Source: CAZLFQ01 sp044229535 (GTDB taxonomy: Bacteria > Pseudomonadota > Alphaproteobacteria > Rickettsiales > Midichloriaceae). From it: DNA of 64,000 nucleotides. Made by a program: the position numbers and the translations under genes. The stretch covers positions 868,001 to 932,000 of the forward strand of contig JBGASU010000001.1 in the NCBI GenBank assembly GCA_044229535.1. The letters are read 5' to 3'. Shown here in pieces: positions 1 through 9,635 of the stretch; the first letter of the stretch is position 1, and the number at the start of each line of letters is the position of its first letter. The notes under the pieces are model-generated. The model worked only from the letters and a program-made list of their open reading frames with translations, was not told the origin of the DNA and did not search any database.

Positions 1-290
1 TATTAGATCTTGCCAAACATATGATCTCTCTAGCTGGACTAAAACCAAATATCGATATAAAAATCAAAATAATAGGCCTACGACCTGGCGAAAAACTACA
101 TGAAGAACTCTACTATTCGCATGAAAACTTCGATAAAACAAATAACGATTCAGTTTTCCTAGCTCATCCAAAAACCATGGATAAAACTAAACTTGAAAAA
201 CTCATTAAAGAATTAGAATCTGCCAGTAAAGCATTTGAAGAAGCAGAATGCGAAAAAATCCTGAAAAAAATTCTAAAAGCTTCTAATTAG
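1..290 (+). CDS. C-terminal end of a nucleotide-sugar dehydratase (CapD/FlaA1-like), 5' end outside window
   Basis: An open frame enters from the left edge (codon phase starting at base 3) and stops at 290. The visible residues include DLAKHMISLAGL and, about 15 residues later, GLRPGEKLHEELY. This pair is characteristic of the C terminus of the polysaccharide-biosynthesis SDR family (CapD, FlaA1/PseB, WbpM), which makes 4-keto-6-deoxy sugars from UDP-GlcNAc for surface glycans. In flagellated bacteria PseB-type members feed flagellin glycosylation. The catalytic part lies outside the window, so the substrate and the full-length or short architecture cannot be told. The internal ATG at 21 is not the start, because the conserved sequence continues upstream of it. 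Confidence 0.8.
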   Translation, partial: LDLAKHMISLAGLKPNIDIKIKIIGLRPGEKLHEELYYSHENFDKTNNDSVFLAHPKTMDKTKLEKLIKELESASKAFEEAECEKILKKILKASN

Positions 291-351
291 CCTTTACTAC
301 ACCTTACTATGATTATAAACTCTCAGCAGTTCTATAATCTGGAAATTTCAC

Positions 352-1578
352 ATGATGGCATCTAACCAAAACAACCAACCATTTTTAGCAACTCGCTTAA
401 AAAGAATTAAACCATCTCCAACTTTGGCAGTTACAACTAAAGCCGCAGAATTAAAGGCGGCTGGGCATGATGTGATTGGCTTAGGAGCAGGCGAGCCAGA
501 TTTCGACACACCAAATCATATAAAAGAAGCTGCATATACAGCAATGAAAAAGGGTGAGACAAAGTATACAGCTGTTGACGGAACACCAGCTTTGAAAAAA
601 GCTATATGCGCGAAATTTGAACGCGAGAATAATTTAAAATACACACCTGATCAAATTACAGTTGGTTGTGGCGGCAAACACGTACTTTTCAATGCATTAC
701 TTGCAAGTTTAAACCCAGATGATGAAGTTATAATACCTGCGCCATATTGGGTTTCTTATCCAGACATGGTCATGTTCGCTGAAGGAACGCCAGTAGTTGT
801 GCAAGGCTATGAGGAAACTAATTTCAAGATTACAGCAAGCGATTTAGAAGCAGCAATAACCCCAAAAACTAAATGGCTAATTTTAAATTCACCTAGCAAC
901 CCAACTGGAAGCGCATATACCCCAGCAGAACTTAGAAGCCTTGCTGATGTGCTATTAAAGCATCCGCACGTTTATATAATGAGTGACGATATTTATGAAC
1001 ATGTCATCTATGATGGATTTGAATTCAAAACGATTGCTGAAATTGAACCACAACTTTTCGACAGAACATTTACAGTTAATGGTGTTTCAAAAGCATATTC
1101 AATGACAGGTTGGCGAATTGGTTATGGTGGTGGGCCAAAAGAATTGATAAAAGCAATGTGCATGCTGCAATCGCAAAGCACATCTAATCCATCTTCAATT
1201 AGCCAAGCTGCTTCGGTTGAAGCATTAAATGGAACTCAAGATTTTATCGAACCTAACAACGCCACATTCAAAAGACGCAGAGATATGGTCGTAAAAATGC
1301 TCAATGACATTAAGGGGATTAAATGCTTAACTCCTGAAGGTGCGTTTTATGTATTCCCTAGCTGCAAAGGCTTAATCGGCAAAAAAACTCCAAAAGGTAC
1401 AACAATAAAAAATGATACCGACTTCGCAACTTATTTGCTTGAAGAAGCATTAGTTGCTGTAGTACAAGGCAGTGCATTCGGTGCAGAAGGCTATTTTAGA
1501 ATATCTTACGCAACTTCAGATGCAGTTCTAGAAAAGGCATGCGCTAGGATTAAAGAAGCGTGTGATAAACTTTCTTAA
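352..1578 (+). CDS. aatA: Aspartate aminotransferase (class I, subgroup I-gamma)
   Basis: 408 residues, normal length for the bacterial AatA/AspC-type enzyme that interconverts aspartate and 2-oxoglutarate with oxaloacetate and glutamate using PLP. Visible motifs are GLGAGEPDFDTP near the N terminus, the SNPTG segment in the middle, and the Schiff-base lysine in NGVSKAYSMTGWRIGY (Lys247). Two ATG codons stand side by side at 352 and 355; either may be used. The start is about 60 bp after the previous gene. The stop codon overlaps by 4 nt the stop of the convergent oxidoreductase gene. Many alphaproteobacterial AatA enzymes also act on aromatic amino acids or prephenate, so the specificity is not settled by sequence alone. 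Confidence 0.93.
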   Translation: MMASNQNNQPFLATRLKRIKPSPTLAVTTKAAELKAAGHDVIGLGAGEPDFDTPNHIKEAAYTAMKKGETKYTAVDGTPALKKAICAKFERENNLKYTPDQITVGCGGKHVLFNALLASLNPDDEVIIPAPYWVSYPDMVMFAEGTPVVVQGYEETNFKITASDLEAAITPKTKWLILNSPSNPTGSAYTPAELRSLADVLLKHPHVYIMSDDIYEHVIYDGFEFKTIAEIEPQLFDRTFTVNGVSKAYSMTGWRIGYGGGPKELIKAMCMLQSQSTSNPSSISQAASVEALNGTQDFIEPNNATFKRRRDMVVKMLNDIKGIKCLTPEGAFYVFPSCKGLIGKKTPKGTTIKNDTDFATYLLEEALVAVVQGSAFGAEGYFRISYATSDAVLEKACARIKEACDKLS

Positions 1579-4500
1579 GCTATACTTTTAGCAATCCAGC
1601 CTTTACAGAGTTTTTCCTGTAAAGAGTTTTGATTCAACCTTGTATTCAAATGGTTGAAGTCTACCGAATCGAGTTCTTGATCTTGATTAAAACAGCTATA
1701 AACAAATGATTCTTCACCTGTATTCGGATCAACATGTCTTTGGATACACTGACCACAAATTTCTTTCATCATACATTGCATTGGTGAGTTTATAGAGCCA
1801 ATTGCTACATGCGTGTTTTTAAAATATGCCTTCAAAGAATTGTGCCTTGCATAGGTCACAGCTGCCATCATTTTATCTGAGCCAATTGCGATAATTCTAT
1901 CTACAGTTTTTAGTTCAGTAGGAGTCGTAAATTTTCCTACAGCATAAGCTTCGATTGCTTTTATTATGTTACCATGGAATGAAGAATCTTGCGCACGATT
2001 CTTTGTAAGCTCTAGTTCATCACAACACCAAATTACATTATCTGCTGCGTCTTCTATTTCTGAAATTTTATATCTATCTTCGGCCTTTCTATAACCAGCA
2101 AAATACAATACCTTGCAACCTTTAGCGCGCATTGCTTTTCCAATAGAAAACAACACTGCATTACCTAAGCCCCCACCGACTAACATTACTGTTTCGCTCT
2201 CAGGTATTTCTGTTGGCATACCAGTGGGTCCCATGAGAATAATAGATTCATCTTTCTTCAGATATTTGCATATATCTGATGAGCCACCCATTTCTAAAAT
2301 GATCGTTGAAATTTTGCCTTGCTGTTTATCCACCCATGCCCCAGTTAGAGCCAAACCTTCCATCGCAAAAACTGTGTTGCCATTTTTAGGGGCATTTACT
2401 TCATAATTTTGTAGTCTATAAAATTGCCCAGGTTCAAATTGTCTTGCAGCTAAAGGGGCGGAGATTACAATCTCAACAATCTTTGGTGCGAGTCTAATTA
2501 CCTCATGAACTTTCGCAATCACAAGAGAATCTAACTGTGCGAAAAATTCTTGCGAGTTTATTATGTTCTGCGCTAGTGTTTTTCTAAGTAAAGCCGAAAT
2601 AATTGGATAGCCTTGCTTAGCACTTCCCATTGCTTTTACAACATTTCCAACAAAGGATGGGTGCATATCACCAAAGAAACTAACACTTTTATTCCCTTCT
2701 AGAGATGTAATAACAAATGGTTCTTTTGGTTTGGAAACTTTTTCTGGATTCACTTTATCACCAGAGTTATTTAAGACTTGGAAATATTTACCATCTAATT
2801 TGAAATGCTCTGGATCTTCACTCGCCAAAACAGTATTTGGATTTGTACCCGCTGCAATGAAAATAGTTTTGGCCGCGATTACACCATGTTGATGCACTAG
2901 ATTCTTACAACTTTCGTACTGATCTACCTCTATGGAAGTCGGAGTGATATTCTCAACAAATTCGATTCCCTCTTCAAAAGCTTTTTCAACTTCCTCATGA
3001 TTCAAACGATATGCAGGAGCCTCTTGCAGTGTTCTACGATAAACTACTTTTGCCCCACCCCATTTTTGTAATAACTCCAGCTTATTATTAGGTTTAGCTC
3101 TTAGCTGCTTTGCATGATCAATAAATTCTTTTGCGACTTCTAACTCTTCTGAGTTTAGCTCTGCTAAGAAATCTTCACCAATTTTTTCATAGCGAGTTAG
3201 GAATTTTTCAACCTGAATTGGATAGTATGCCAAACTCTCTGTGGCAGTATCAATTGCTGTCAAACCACCACCCACAACTAGCACTGGTAACCTTAATTGC
3301 AAGTTGGCGATTGAATCTTTACGAGCTGCTCCAGTAAGCTGCAACGCCATTAAAAAGTCAGATGCGGTTCTTACACCCTTGGCTAAGCCATTCGGAATAG
3401 AAAGTAAGTTCGGCTTGCCTGCGCCAGTAGCGAGAGCGATATGATCAAACCCTAATTGCCATGCTGTTTCGTATGTAATATTACTGCCGAAGCGTACACC
3501 ACCATACATTCTAAAATCTTTCCTGCGCTCTAAAAGCAATCTAATTAGTTTTAAATAGTTTTTATTCCACCTGACTGTAATACCGTATTCGGACACGCCA
3601 CCAAAACCAGCGGCAACTCTACTTCCAAGATCTTCATACAAACTTTTCACATCTTTGATAGGCGCGAAATCGCATCTGTTGCCATGCTGATCTATACCTG
3701 AAATAGCACTATCAAGTGGTTCAATTTTTAAGCCATCTATTCCAACAACAATATATCCCTCATTTAATAAATGATGCGAAAGAGTAAACCCAGCAGGCCC
3801 TAAACCAGCGACTAAAATTTTATGAGTAGTGTCGTCTTTTGGCAAAGGGCGTTTGAAATTAAGTGGGTTCCAACGAGTTAGCAAACTGTATATTTCAAAT
3901 CCCCATGGCAGCTCTAATATATCATTCAAAACTTGTGTTTCAACAAGCGGAATATTTACTGGCTCTTGCTTTTGATAAATGCAAGCCTTCATACAGTCAT
4001 TACATATTCTATGTCCTGTTGCTGCAAGCATTGGATTATCTATTATGGCGGTTGCAAGCGAACCAATGATTACGCCCTGCGACTTCAAAAGATTCATTTC
4101 TGAAATTTTTTCTTCAAGCGGGCAGCCAGCTTGTGTAATTTTTAATTCGTTTACTTTGAAATTGCCGTCTTTATCTTTTAATCCTTTCGAACAAGAATCT
4201 TTAGATTGATTATGGCAATGAATACAATAAGTGGCCTGATCTAAAGCTTGTGTTAAAGTATGTCCTTTGTCGGTAAGATTAAAACCATCGCGGTTATGAG
4301 TGTGTTTAGAATATAAAGCACCATCTTGATTTCTGTCCGTATGAATTAAATTCATAACATCAACTTTCTTTGGAACTTTGAATAAAACCCCATCAGCGTG
4401 CTTAAGTTTTCCCGCTTCAGAATTCACAGCCCATGCAGCATAGATTTTTGCCGCATCAAGAAGCTCTGCATTGCCTTGAGTCTCCCATGAGGCTACTGAA

Positions 4501-4904
4501 TCAGCAAATTGCTTTTCGTTCAAGACATCTATGCCAAGTTGTTTTTCTATATTAGGAATTTTACTGTCATTAGCAGGATCATAATTTTTCGCAGCTTGTC
4601 TTTGTACAAATAGACGTTTGCATTTAAATATGTTCGCCAGATCATTATGTCTTAGCGCCAAATCTGATACCTGCTGCTCTATAGCAAAAAGATCGGAGAC
4701 AAAATACTCAAGAGTTGACGCGAGGTCGATAATTAAATCTGACTCTGCTTTGCCACTAATCAATTCTGCCCTTGCAAGCATGAGTCTGTGATACAAATCG
4801 GGATAGTTTGCATTCAACAAATTTAGATATATAATATCCAACTTCTTCAGTCCAGAAGTCTCATATAATTCCTTAAATTCTAAATTATGTTTCAGTTGCA
4901 ACAT
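1575..4904 (-). CDS. Fused Fe-S/FAD/NAD(P) oxidoreductase (GltD-like core plus PyrK-like reductase)
   Basis: 1109 residues, cytoplasmic. The first ~350 residues carry cysteine clusters CIHCHNQSKDSC (from Cys227) and RICNDCMKACIYQ, as in the Fe-S N terminus of GltD-type subunits. A dinucleotide-binding domain follows (ILVAGLGPAGF, about residue 365), with a second FAD/NAD(P) motif VLVVGGGLTAIDTATE. From about residue 800 there is a ferredoxin-reductase-like region (FEPGQFYRLQNYE; PTGMPTEIPESETVMLVGGG) ending in CMMKEICGQC (Cys1044 onward), the 2Fe-2S binding cluster of PyrK-type proteins. The order resembles the two subunits of NADH-dependent ferredoxin:NADP oxidoreductase (NfnA/B) or SudA/B joined in one chain. 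The gene lies 2 bp after a DUF167 gene. True electron donor and acceptor are unknown; it is not a glutamate synthase by itself, as no large subunit is present here. Confidence 0.8.
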   Translation of the reverse strand: MLQLKHNLEFKELYETSGLKKLDIIYLNLLNANYPDLYHRLMLARAELISGKAESDLIIDLASTLEYFVSDLFAIEQQVSDLALRHNDLANIFKCKRLFVQRQAAKNYDPANDSKIPNIEKQLGIDVLNEKQFADSVASWETQGNAELLDAAKIYAAWAVNSEAGKLKHADGVLFKVPKKVDVMNLIHTDRNQDGALYSKHTHNRDGFNLTDKGHTLTQALDQATYCIHCHNQSKDSCSKGLKDKDGNFKVNELKITQAGCPLEEKISEMNLLKSQGVIIGSLATAIIDNPMLAATGHRICNDCMKACIYQKQEPVNIPLVETQVLNDILELPWGFEIYSLLTRWNPLNFKRPLPKDDTTHKILVAGLGPAGFTLSHHLLNEGYIVVGIDGLKIEPLDSAISGIDQHGNRCDFAPIKDVKSLYEDLGSRVAAGFGGVSEYGITVRWNKNYLKLIRLLLERRKDFRMYGGVRFGSNITYETAWQLGFDHIALATGAGKPNLLSIPNGLAKGVRTASDFLMALQLTGAARKDSIANLQLRLPVLVVGGGLTAIDTATESLAYYPIQVEKFLTRYEKIGEDFLAELNSEELEVAKEFIDHAKQLRAKPNNKLELLQKWGGAKVVYRRTLQEAPAYRLNHEEVEKAFEEGIEFVENITPTSIEVDQYESCKNLVHQHGVIAAKTIFIAAGTNPNTVLASEDPEHFKLDGKYFQVLNNSGDKVNPEKVSKPKEPFVITSLEGNKSVSFFGDMHPSFVGNVVKAMGSAKQGYPIISALLRKTLAQNIINSQEFFAQLDSLVIAKVHEVIRLAPKIVEIVISAPLAARQFEPGQFYRLQNYEVNAPKNGNTVFAMEGLALTGAWVDKQQGKISTIILEMGGSSDICKYLKKDESIILMGPTGMPTEIPESETVMLVGGGLGNAVLFSIGKAMRAKGCKVLYFAGYRKAEDRYKISEIEDAADNVIWCCDELELTKNRAQDSSFHGNIIKAIEAYAVGKFTTPTELKTVDRIIAIGSDKMMAAVTYARHNSLKAYFKNTHVAIGSINSPMQCMMKEICGQCIQRHVDPNTGEESFVYSCFNQDQELDSVDFNHLNTRLNQNSLQEKLCKGWIAKSIA

Positions 4905-4906
4905 TG

Positions 4907-5203
4907 CTAAATCAAATTTAATTGCGCATTCTTCATGAGGTCTTTTTGCTCAAGGTTATGAATAATAACCACCTTTTGCCTCGATGTCCAGCCACTTGCG
5001 ATCTCTATACAGGATTTGGCTATTTTATAATGCTCTGATAAAAGCTTGATCACCGCCTCATTAGCCTTACCATCAACCGCAGGCGCTGTAACACGAAGCT
5101 TGATGTTTATTAAGCCTTTATCGTCCATAACTGGTGCTTCGACTTTATTCAGCTTAGCTTGCGGTATAACCTTAAGATTTATTTTCACAAATTTAGCTGG
5201 CAT
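4907..5203 (-). CDS. DUF167/YggU family protein
   Basis: 98 residues. The segment LRVTAPAVDGKANEAVIKLLS followed by a basic ASGWTSRQKVV is the signature of the DUF167 (YggU) family, a small alpha/beta fold of unknown function found widely in bacteria and as human C15orf40. It starts at an ATG and ends 2 bp before the large oxidoreductase gene, so the two are probably co-transcribed. Divergent from the flagellar operon, whose first gene starts 100 bp away. No catalytic residues are known for the family. Confidence 0.85.
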   Translation of the reverse strand: MPAKFVKINLKVIPQAKLNKVEAPVMDDKGLINIKLRVTAPAVDGKANEAVIKLLSEHYKIAKSCIEIASGWTSRQKVVIIHNLEQKDLMKNAQLNLI

Positions 5204-5302
5204 GATTTTCGCTGAAGTCCTAGTTATTATGTATTTTTATATATTTTAATTGCTTAGCCTAAAACTAAGTGATTAATTAGTTTAGTAACTTTTATTTTGA
5301 TT

Positions 5303-6373
5303 ATGAAGAACCTACTTTTAGCCATATCATTTATCTTCTTGCCTATTCTAGTACAGGCCGAGTCTAGGATCAAAGACATTGTGTATTTCGAGGGCGTAAG
5401 GGAAAACATGCTTATCGGCTATGGCCTAGTAGTAGGCTTAAACGGCACGGGTGATAACTTAAAAAATTCTGTATTCACTGAAAAAGGATTAACCGATTTC
5501 TTAGAAAAATTAGGGGTTAATACAAGAGGTGCAAACCTAAAAACAAAAAACGTAGCTGCTGTGACCGTTACAGCAACTCTACCAGCATTTTCAAGAGCTG
5601 GTAGCAAAATAGCCGTAGACGTTAGTACTATTGGTGATGCGAAAAGTTTAAAAGGAGGTATGTTACTTGCCACTCCATTGCTTGGAGCTGATGGCGAAGT
5701 ATATGCATTAGCACAAGGGCAAATAAGTATTGGCGCAAAGCCTGCAGATGACCCAACCAAACCTTTGGTTATAAACCCAACAGCAGGCTATGTGGCGAAT
5801 GGTGCAATTATCGAACGTGAGATTGATTTCGCTTTAGAAGATATGAGTAAAATTAATTTAGCATTAAAGAATCCTGATATCTCAACAGCCCGCTCTATTG
5901 AAACAGCGGTTAATGCAGCTCTTCGCAATAAAATCGCAACAGCAAGAGACCCTGGTACAGTTACTATACAAGTACCTGAAAAATACTCATCTAATGTAGT
6001 AGGGTTTTTGGCAGATATAGAAAATGTTACGGTCTACCCAGATACTGTTGCAAAGATTGTGATAGATGAATCTACAGGAACTATTGTAATTGGCGAAAAT
6101 GTCAAGGTAAGCAATGTCGCCATAGCTCAGGGAAATTTAATAGTTAAAGTTAGCGAAGATAAGGACTTTTTATATAACATAGGCATGCTGGGCAAAGACA
6201 AACCAAAATCTTCTAAGCCAGGTGAAGAAATAGCCATTATGAAAGAAACAACAAAGCTTAGCGATTTAGTGCAAGGATTAAATATGCTAGGCGTTAAACC
6301 AAAAGACTTAGTAGCAATTTTAAAATCAATCAGACAAGCGGGCGCACTCCAAGCAGAGATAGAAACTAGATAA
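5303..6373 (+). CDS. flgI: Flagellar basal-body P-ring protein FlgI
   Basis: FlgI forms the periplasmic P ring around the flagellar rod at the peptidoglycan. The protein opens with a clear signal peptide (hydrophobic LLLAISFIFLPILVQA, cleavage likely after QA), then SRIKDIVYFEGVRENMLIGYGLVVGLNGTGD, the typical FlgI start, and ends with the conserved SDLVQGLNMLGVKPKDLVAILKSIRQAGALQAE. The length of 356 residues is normal. An in-frame TTG lies two codons upstream at 5297; I prefer the ATG at 5303 because it gives the usual short basic n-region. First gene of a six-gene flagellar run; flgJ starts 1 bp after its stop. Confidence 0.97.
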   Translation: MKNLLLAISFIFLPILVQAESRIKDIVYFEGVRENMLIGYGLVVGLNGTGDNLKNSVFTEKGLTDFLEKLGVNTRGANLKTKNVAAVTVTATLPAFSRAGSKIAVDVSTIGDAKSLKGGMLLATPLLGADGEVYALAQGQISIGAKPADDPTKPLVINPTAGYVANGAIIEREIDFALEDMSKINLALKNPDISTARSIETAVNAALRNKIATARDPGTVTIQVPEKYSSNVVGFLADIENVTVYPDTVAKIVIDESTGTIVIGENVKVSNVAIAQGNLIVKVSEDKDFLYNIGMLGKDKPKSSKPGEEIAIMKETTKLSDLVQGLNMLGVKPKDLVAILKSIRQAGALQAEIETR

Positions 6374-6374
6374 T

Positions 6375-6734
6375 ATGACCAGACTCTTTTTAATATTGAC
6401 TTCTTTCTTTTGGACTTTTGAGGCGATGGCTGAGGCGAATTTTATAGATGAGATGAACAGAGCTCAAGTTAATAACCTAAAAAAACAAATGAATTCTGAC
6501 GATGAGATTTTTAAAGCAGCAAAGCAATACGAAGCAGTGGCAATAACAAAAATGCTGCAACAGATGTATTCGGATGTAAAACTAGATCCTCTTTTCGAAA
6601 ATAAAAATACAGAAAATATTTATAAAGATCTCCTACTCACAGAATATGGCAAAATAGTTGCTGAGAATGGCGGTATAGGCCTAGCAAAAGCCATAACCAA
6701 AGATGCAAAAAAGTCTAAAGGTATAGTCCAATGA
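6375..6734 (+). CDS. flgJ: FlgJ-type rod-binding protein (N-terminal domain only)
   Basis: 119 residues with a hydrophobic N terminus (LFLILTSFFWTFEAMAEA, probable signal peptide) followed by AAKQYEAVAITKMLQQMY and LLTEYGKIVAENGGIGLAKAI. This matches the rod-binding domain of FlgJ (Pfam Rod-binding). The muramidase/glucosaminidase domain of gammaproteobacterial FlgJ is absent, as usual in alphaproteobacteria, so the protein should act as a rod-assembly scaffold rather than a wall hydrolase. It lies directly after flgI and its stop overlaps the next start by 4 nt (ATGA), implying translational coupling. Confidence 0.85.
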   Translation: MTRLFLILTSFFWTFEAMAEANFIDEMNRAQVNNLKKQMNSDDEIFKAAKQYEAVAITKMLQQMYSDVKLDPLFENKNTENIYKDLLLTEYGKIVAENGGIGLAKAITKDAKKSKGIVQ

Positions 6735-7186
6735 GTACAGCACCAGACCTAAGCCATTTATTTAATTTTGACATATTTATCCAAGCACTCGGTGACTTAA
6801 CAAACCTACTTAGTTCGGAAGTAGAAGATATTAAAAAAAACAATATAAAAACCCTAACAGCAAATTTCGATTTCAAAGCAGATTTGATTGAATACATAGA
6901 AGCCATGAAAGAGATACTAAATCAAAACACCAGCCTTGCAAAAAACTTCAGAGAAGACCAAAAAATTCTTCTAAAAAATATGGCACAAGAATTGCAAGAA
7001 GCAGTAACTCTGAACAATTCAGAGTTGATGAAGGCTAAGTATTTTAACGATGAACTTATTAAGCTTGTTGTAACTGCAGTAGAAAATGCAAGTACACCTG
7101 TAAAAACATATGATAGATACGGCAAGCGACCTAAGTTATCAAAGTTAAAGACGCCAACATCAGTAACGTTCAATAAGGAAGTTTGA
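6731..7186 (+). CDS. Probable FlgN-like flagellar export chaperone
   Basis: 151 residues, rich in charged helices with coiled-coil character, no signal peptide. The layout of an N-terminal LTNLLSSEVEDIKKNNIKTL helix, a second long amphipathic helix, and a terminal TYDRYGK motif resembles FlgN, which holds the hook-filament junction proteins FlgK and FlgL for secretion. Position supports this: it sits immediately before flgK, coupled to flgJ by an ATGA overlap. Sequence similarity is weak by eye, so this call rests partly on context. Confidence 0.65.
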   Translation: MSTAPDLSHLFNFDIFIQALGDLTNLLSSEVEDIKKNNIKTLTANFDFKADLIEYIEAMKEILNQNTSLAKNFREDQKILLKNMAQELQEAVTLNNSELMKAKYFNDELIKLVVTAVENASTPVKTYDRYGKRPKLSKLKTPTSVTFNKEV

Positions 7187-7217
7187 TCTGCACATTTAAT
7201 GCAGAGAGAAGGTAAAA

Positions 7218-9626
7218 ATGAGTAACGTTTATTCGATAGCTCTAGGAGCAATGAATGTAGAGCGCAAAGGTGTGGGTTTTGTGTCCCATAACATAGCGAA
7301 CTCTGGGGTTGAGGGATATACTCGACTCGGCGTAAACAAAGAAACTAAAATTATTAACGGTGAAGTCGCTGGCGTTGACGTCCAAGGCGTTGTTGCCAAC
7401 GTGGACGATATCTTACAAGACAGCCTGTATGATAAAATTTCTTCCGATGCCTATCAGAATGAAATCAAAGGCTATTTAGAAAAAATGCACAATGAGTTTG
7501 GCCAACCAGGCGCCGCTAATACTATTGACTCATTAGTAAACCAAATGCAGATAGCTTTTAAAAATCTATCTGAAGGACAGACCTCTGTTTCAAAGAAATT
7601 AGAGGCTGTTGAATCAATCAAAAACCTCACAAGAAAAATTTCATCAACCGCATCTACATTCCAAAACTTTAGATTTGAAGTAGATAGAGAGCTTGGAAAA
7701 TCGATAGAAACTCTGAATAGCCAACTAAGCGAAGCGCATAAAAACACTAATATTATGGGCGTGTACCCAAAAGGCTCGCTTGAGAGAGTAAACTTAGAAG
7801 ACAAATTAAGAAACAACTTAGAAAAAATTGCCGAGCATTTGGAGATTACAAAGTATAATGACTCCTCTGGAACATGTAAGGTATTAACTGCAAACGGAGT
7901 TTCTATAGTTGGAGATTCGCAGTTTGTATTAAAATACTCGCCAGTAAATTCTGTAAATGAACTAATTGATGATATAGAATTGCAACCAGTCCTAGTAAGC
8001 TATTTGAATTCACTAGGAGAAGATCAAAGGCTAGACAAGGAAATAATCTCAGGAGGAACAAGCTCTAACGTTTTTTCTACAATAAAAGCTGGAAAAATAG
8101 CAGCTCTAGTTCAACTACGCGACAAAGAAATTCCAAAAGCACTAGAACAGTTAGATCAGCTAGCTAAACAGCTAAAAGAAGAATATAACAAAATACATAA
8201 TGAAGGATCTAGCGTCGGCTCACCTTCAAATTTAAGTGGGACAACTTTAGTTGGTAGAGACCAAATATTAGGGTTCCATGGAAAAACCAGAATGCTCTTG
8301 GTAGATAATCAAGGCAAACAATACGACAATATCCCTGCCCTAACTTTAGACATGTCAAAATTAGACACTGGAAATGGAGCTGGCAAAGCAAACCTTGAAG
8401 GTATACTACAAGAAATAAACTACCACTTCGGTAAAAAACTCAACGCAGATAATGCAGCATATCTGGGAGATTTAACCGATATTAAACTCGTTTCTTTAAA
8501 CAAAGAATTAACCGCGAGCAGCACTTTTGATTTAGATTTAGAATTACAGAATTTATCATCGCGCACTTCTACGGTAACCATAATGAACGCCACTGCAACT
8601 GATGGCTTGGGAGCAAACGTTTTAAATAGCTTTGTTGGCACATCGTATAATGTTGCTTCTGGCAGAATTGAACGAACTGGTACTAGCGGCCCATCGCTGC
8701 GATTGAATATTCCAGCTACTATAAATAATCCAATAACCATAACGCTAGATGTACGCGCCAATGATGGCGTAACAAATAAAAATTCACAAATGACTTTTGT
8801 GATAAACAACCCAACACCAAATAGTTTTAATGGATTACAAAATCACAGATTTTCTGTGAATACTGCAAATGGAGACGGCATAGTGTACGCACCAAACTTC
8901 GTTTCTAATATGTTAACAGCCTCTTTATCTGCGGCTGATGGCACAACCGTACATCCTGATTCAACAACCAAAGGCCTAATTAAAATCACCTCTTTTTCTG
9001 ATGATTATCACATAGCTATAGACAATTTAGATAGCTCTCAAGACGGTTATTCCGCATCCAACATAATAGGTACACAACAAAAGTTTTCTTACTTCTTTGG
9101 ATTGAACGATCTTTTTGTTAGAAAAGATTCTCCAGAAAACTGGGGAAACACTAGAAACACCGCCTTAAATTTAGATCTAAGGAATGATATTAAAATAGAC
9201 TCTAATAAATTATCAGCAGCAAAATTGAAACAGATAGTAGATTATGCAAACCCATCTAATATAATAAATCAATTTGAAATCTCCGCAGGTAATATAGAAA
9301 ACTTAGAAGCAATGATGGCTCTTACAAACAAGGCTATCTTCTTTGCTCAAGCAGGAACATTACCTGCAACTAACCTAAGTATACAAGATTATGCAGCAGA
9401 AATTTTAGGTTTTAATTCAGCTGAAGTGATCAGAATCTCGAGTGTAGCTGACCAAGCTTCATTGATAAGAAAATCTATCCAAGAAAAAATCCAAGACTTA
9501 AAAGGTGTGAATATTAATGAAGAATTGACAAATATGATAATACATCAACAAAATATAACCGCGAATTCACGAGTAATTAGTGTAGCAAGAGAGATAGACC
9601 AAATACTAATGAATATTATTAATTAG
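7218..9626 (+). CDS. flgK: Flagellar hook-associated protein 1 (FlgK)
   Basis: FlgK joins hook to filament. The N terminus (IALGAMNVERKGVGFVSHNIANSGVEGYTR) and the C terminus (NINEELTNMIIHQQNITANSRVISVAREIDQILMNII) are the conserved D0 coiled-coil halves of the FlgK family. At 802 residues it is longer than the common 450-650; the extra sequence is in the central, surface-exposed region (about residues 330-620), where FlgK proteins vary. A reasonable ribosome-binding site (GAGAAGG) precedes the ATG. flgL follows after 9 bp. Confidence 0.95.
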   Translation: MSNVYSIALGAMNVERKGVGFVSHNIANSGVEGYTRLGVNKETKIINGEVAGVDVQGVVANVDDILQDSLYDKISSDAYQNEIKGYLEKMHNEFGQPGAANTIDSLVNQMQIAFKNLSEGQTSVSKKLEAVESIKNLTRKISSTASTFQNFRFEVDRELGKSIETLNSQLSEAHKNTNIMGVYPKGSLERVNLEDKLRNNLEKIAEHLEITKYNDSSGTCKVLTANGVSIVGDSQFVLKYSPVNSVNELIDDIELQPVLVSYLNSLGEDQRLDKEIISGGTSSNVFSTIKAGKIAALVQLRDKEIPKALEQLDQLAKQLKEEYNKIHNEGSSVGSPSNLSGTTLVGRDQILGFHGKTRMLLVDNQGKQYDNIPALTLDMSKLDTGNGAGKANLEGILQEINYHFGKKLNADNAAYLGDLTDIKLVSLNKELTASSTFDLDLELQNLSSRTSTVTIMNATATDGLGANVLNSFVGTSYNVASGRIERTGTSGPSLRLNIPATINNPITITLDVRANDGVTNKNSQMTFVINNPTPNSFNGLQNHRFSVNTANGDGIVYAPNFVSNMLTASLSAADGTTVHPDSTTKGLIKITSFSDDYHIAIDNLDSSQDGYSASNIIGTQQKFSYFFGLNDLFVRKDSPENWGNTRNTALNLDLRNDIKIDSNKLSAAKLKQIVDYANPSNIINQFEISAGNIENLEAMMALTNKAIFFAQAGTLPATNLSIQDYAAEILGFNSAEVIRISSVADQASLIRKSIQEKIQDLKGVNINEELTNMIIHQQNITANSRVISVAREIDQILMNIIN

Positions 9627-9635
9627 GGTAATTTT

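Noticed and set aside
5419..5760. Antisense open frame within flgI and similar antisense frames in flgK, leuS and dnaK
   Set aside because: They lie inside well-supported genes, have no family matches and are explained by codon composition of the true strand.
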